From Nocardia sp. NBC_01503 (GTDB lineage Bacteria > Actinomycetota > Actinomycetes > Mycobacteriales > Mycobacteriaceae), in contig NZ_CP109596.1 of NCBI RefSeq assembly GCF_036327755.1, positions 7,812,001 to 7,876,000 on the forward strand: a stretch of 64,000 nt of DNA, read 5' to 3'. Each line of letters begins with the position of its first letter. The first letter of the stretch is position 1. Both the position numbers and the translations under genes were made by a program. Shown piece by piece: positions 62,379 to 64,000 of the stretch. Under the pieces are notes generated by a model. The model was not told where the DNA came from, made no database searches, and saw nothing but the letters and a program-made list of their open reading frames with translations.

Positions 62379-62897
62379 CTACAGCAGCGTGGCGGAGAGC
62401 CTGCCGGGGCCGGTCTTCACGCCGGTGCCGTTCACGCAGCCCATGACCATATCCGGTTCCAGCATTTCGTAGGTGGCGACCACCCGGACATGGCTGCCCT
62501 TGCCATAACCGTCGATCACCTCCATGGGACCGATGGTGGGTTGGGACATGCCGACCGGCCAGGGACCCCAGAGGGTGCTGACCTCGCCGTTGTCCCAGGT
62601 GATATTGACCGTGAGGGGACCGTCCGCGGGGTGCATACAGTCGGACCAGGCGATGTGAACGCCGGTGAAGGTGCCGCCGGAGATATTCGCGGGGCCGGTG
62701 CAGTCCCAGAGGCGGCCCACCGAGGTGAAGGTGAGCAGGGTGGGCTGCATGGTGATCGCGCCGTCGACCGCGGTCCAGCGGAAGTCACCGCCCGAGCAGC
62801 TGGAGATGGCGGCCGCGGCGGTCGGGGTGCCCAGCGGCATGACACTCACCGCGGAGGCGATGACGGCGGCCGCGAGAAGCTGCACTGCTTTCGGCAC
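62379..62897 (-). CDS. Secreted protein of unknown function
   Basis: The 172-residue precursor has a signal peptide (VPKAVQLLAAAVIASAVSVMPLGTPTAAAA). The mature domain is beta-rich with four to five cysteines (ISSCSGGDFRW, LWDCTGPANISGG, AWSDCMHPADGP, VMGCVNGTG), likely forming disulfides. I do not recognise a named family; similar small exported proteins are frequent in Nocardia and Mycobacterium. The GTG at 62897 has GAGAGGAAAA upstream. It is divergent from the threonine dehydratase gene. Confidence 0.8.
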   Translation of the reverse strand: MPKAVQLLAAAVIASAVSVMPLGTPTAAAAISSCSGGDFRWTAVDGAITMQPTLLTFTSVGRLWDCTGPANISGGTFTGVHIAWSDCMHPADGPLTVNITWDNGEVSTLWGPWPVGMSQPTIGPMEVIDGYGKGSHVRVVATYEMLEPDMVMGCVNGTGVKTGPGRLSATLL

Positions 62898-63087
62898 AGT
62901 TTTCCTCTCCCACTGCTCAAATTGGCACATCGTCGCAGGTCAGCGCGATTCGCCAGAAAGATAGCGTGCATGGGCGCCCGGGTCGGGGATTTCGAATCAC
63001 GCGCGGTCCCCACGCGTGGCGGCGATATTCGCCGGGCGGTCCGCGCGATACGCGACAGTTCCGCTGCCAACTGGCAGCATGGCCGCC

Positions 63088-64000
63088 ATGGACCTGATCG
63101 CGCGGATAGACGCGGCGGCGACCCTGCTGGCACCGGTGATTCGCCGGACCCCGGTGGTGGCCTCGCGGGTACTGGCCGAACGCACCGGGCATGAGGTGTG
63201 GCTCAAATGCGAGAACCTGCAGCGCACCGGATCGTTCAAACCGCGCGGGGCGTACAACCGGATCGCGAATCTGCCCGAGGCCGAACGGCGGCGCGGTGTC
63301 GTGGCCGCGAGCGCGGGCAATCACGCACAGGGGGTGGCCTGGTCGGCGACCTCGCTCGGTATCGAATCCACGGTGTTCATGCCGGTCGGGGCGGCACTGC
63401 CGAAACTGGTGGCCACCAAGGCATATGGGGCGACCGTGCATCAGGTCGGCGAGACCATCGAGGAATCACTCGCCGCGGCAAGGGAATTCGCCGAGCAGAC
63501 CGGGGCCACGCTGGTCCATCCGTTCGACCACCCGGATATCGTGGCCGGGCAGGGGACGGTGGCGCTGGAAATCCTCGAACAGCTGCCCGAGGTCGGGACG
63601 GTGATCGTCCCGACCGGCGGCGGTGGGCTGCTCGCCGGAATCGCCGGTGCGCTACAGCAATTGGCGCCCCGGGTGCGGGTGATCGGGGTGCAGGCCCAGG
63701 GTGCGGCCGCCTGGCCGGTCTCGATCGAGGCCGGGAAACCCATTCGCCTGGAACAGATGGCGACCATGGCCGACGGTATCGCCGTCGGACTTCCGGGCGA
63801 AGTGCCGTTCGAGCACATTGTCGAATGCGCGCCGAGCATTGTGACCGTCGATGAGGATGCCCTCTCCAAGGCGCTGCTGCTCTGTATGGAACGCGCCAAA
63901 CTGATTGTCGAACCGGCCGGGGCGGCGGCGGTGGCCGCGCTCATGGCCTGCGATCTCGCCGAGCTCGACCTGCGAGGTCCGGTGTGCGCCATACTCTCCG
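63088..64000 (+). CDS. Threonine dehydratase (PLP beta-family), cut by window end
   Basis: At least 304 residues are present. The PLP lysine lies in LQRTGSFKPRGAYNRI, followed by VVAASAGNHAQGVAWSA, HPFDHPDIVAGQGTVALEIL and the phosphate-binding GGGGLLAGIA. This is the fold II pattern of biosynthetic or catabolic threonine ammonia-lyase (IlvA/TdcB), which forms 2-oxobutanoate. Any C-terminal ACT-type regulatory part lies beyond the window, so the subtype is unclear. ATG 63088 is used; ATG 63079, three codons earlier, is equally possible. Confidence 0.9.
   Translation, partial: MDLIARIDAAATLLAPVIRRTPVVASRVLAERTGHEVWLKCENLQRTGSFKPRGAYNRIANLPEAERRRGVVAASAGNHAQGVAWSATSLGIESTVFMPVGAALPKLVATKAYGATVHQVGETIEESLAAAREFAEQTGATLVHPFDHPDIVAGQGTVALEILEQLPEVGTVIVPTGGGGLLAGIAGALQQLAPRVRVIGVQAQGAAAWPVSIEAGKPIRLEQMATMADGIAVGLPGEVPFEHIVECAPSIVTVDEDALSKALLLCMERAKLIVEPAGAAAVAALMACDLAELDLRGPVCAILS

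Overview
The window is high-GC DNA from an actinobacterium of the Mycobacteriales, most likely Nocardia or a close relative. The reasons are the mycobacterial gene order pyrG-mctB/steB-steA-recN-nadK-tlyA-HAD-TPR-tyrS-mpg, lipoproteins and kinases of nocardial type, frequent GTG starts with 4-nt ATGA/GTGA overlaps, and an rRNA operon with actinobacterial promoters. No mobile element, CRISPR array or tRNA gene was recognised. Layout. 1-22.4 kb: a conserved, mostly minus-strand core block (pyrG fragment, mctB/steB, steA, recN, nadK, tlyA, a small protein, a HAD phosphatase, a TPR protein with a huge RGG/FNR repeat region, a complete 5S-23S-16S rRNA operon with two tandem promoters, tyrS). It is interrupted by plus-strand inserts: an SRPBCC protein, a receptor-type Ser/Thr kinase with a lipoprotein, and a methyltransferase. 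22.6-29.1 kb: DoxX and a FadR-type regulator, divergent from a leucine leader peptide and a 2-isopropylmalate synthase without the C-terminal regulatory domain; a stand-alone ClpC N-domain protein; 3-methyladenine glycosylase; a secreted DUF3761 protein; an ECF41 sigma factor; a FrnE-like DsbA protein. 29.1-38.7 kb: an envelope and redox cluster with a fused cytochrome b/molybdopterin oxidoreductase, two soluble glycosyltransferases, a multi-pass GT-C-like protein, a two-component system, an epimerase and LtrA. 38.8-42.6 kb: a multicopper oxidase and an ABC exporter/TetR operon with two overlapping operator-like palindromes. 42.6-49.1 kb: Trm112-like protein, then GtrA/YfhO divergent from a polyprenyl-phosphate-type glycosyltransferase and a sugar aminotransferase, which together look like a three-component envelope glycosylation system for an amino sugar; then two small membrane proteins. 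49.3-53.1 kb: a methyltransferase and a two-domain hydrolase/acyl-CoA-synthetase protein (Rv1683 type). 53.6-58.2 kb: the most striking locus, a four-gene operon of a family 2B encapsulin shell protein with an inserted cyclic-nucleotide-binding-like domain, a 2-methylisoborneol synthase with a 230-residue disordered N-terminus, the GPP C-methyltransferase and an IPP isomerase. This is a nanocompartment for making a C11 terpene, with its precursor supply. 58.2-64 kb: flavohemoglobin with NsrR, an NCS1 permease, a GntR regulator, a secreted protein, and the start of a threonine dehydratase that runs off the window. All calls come from reading sequence and recalled family knowledge; no database search was run.
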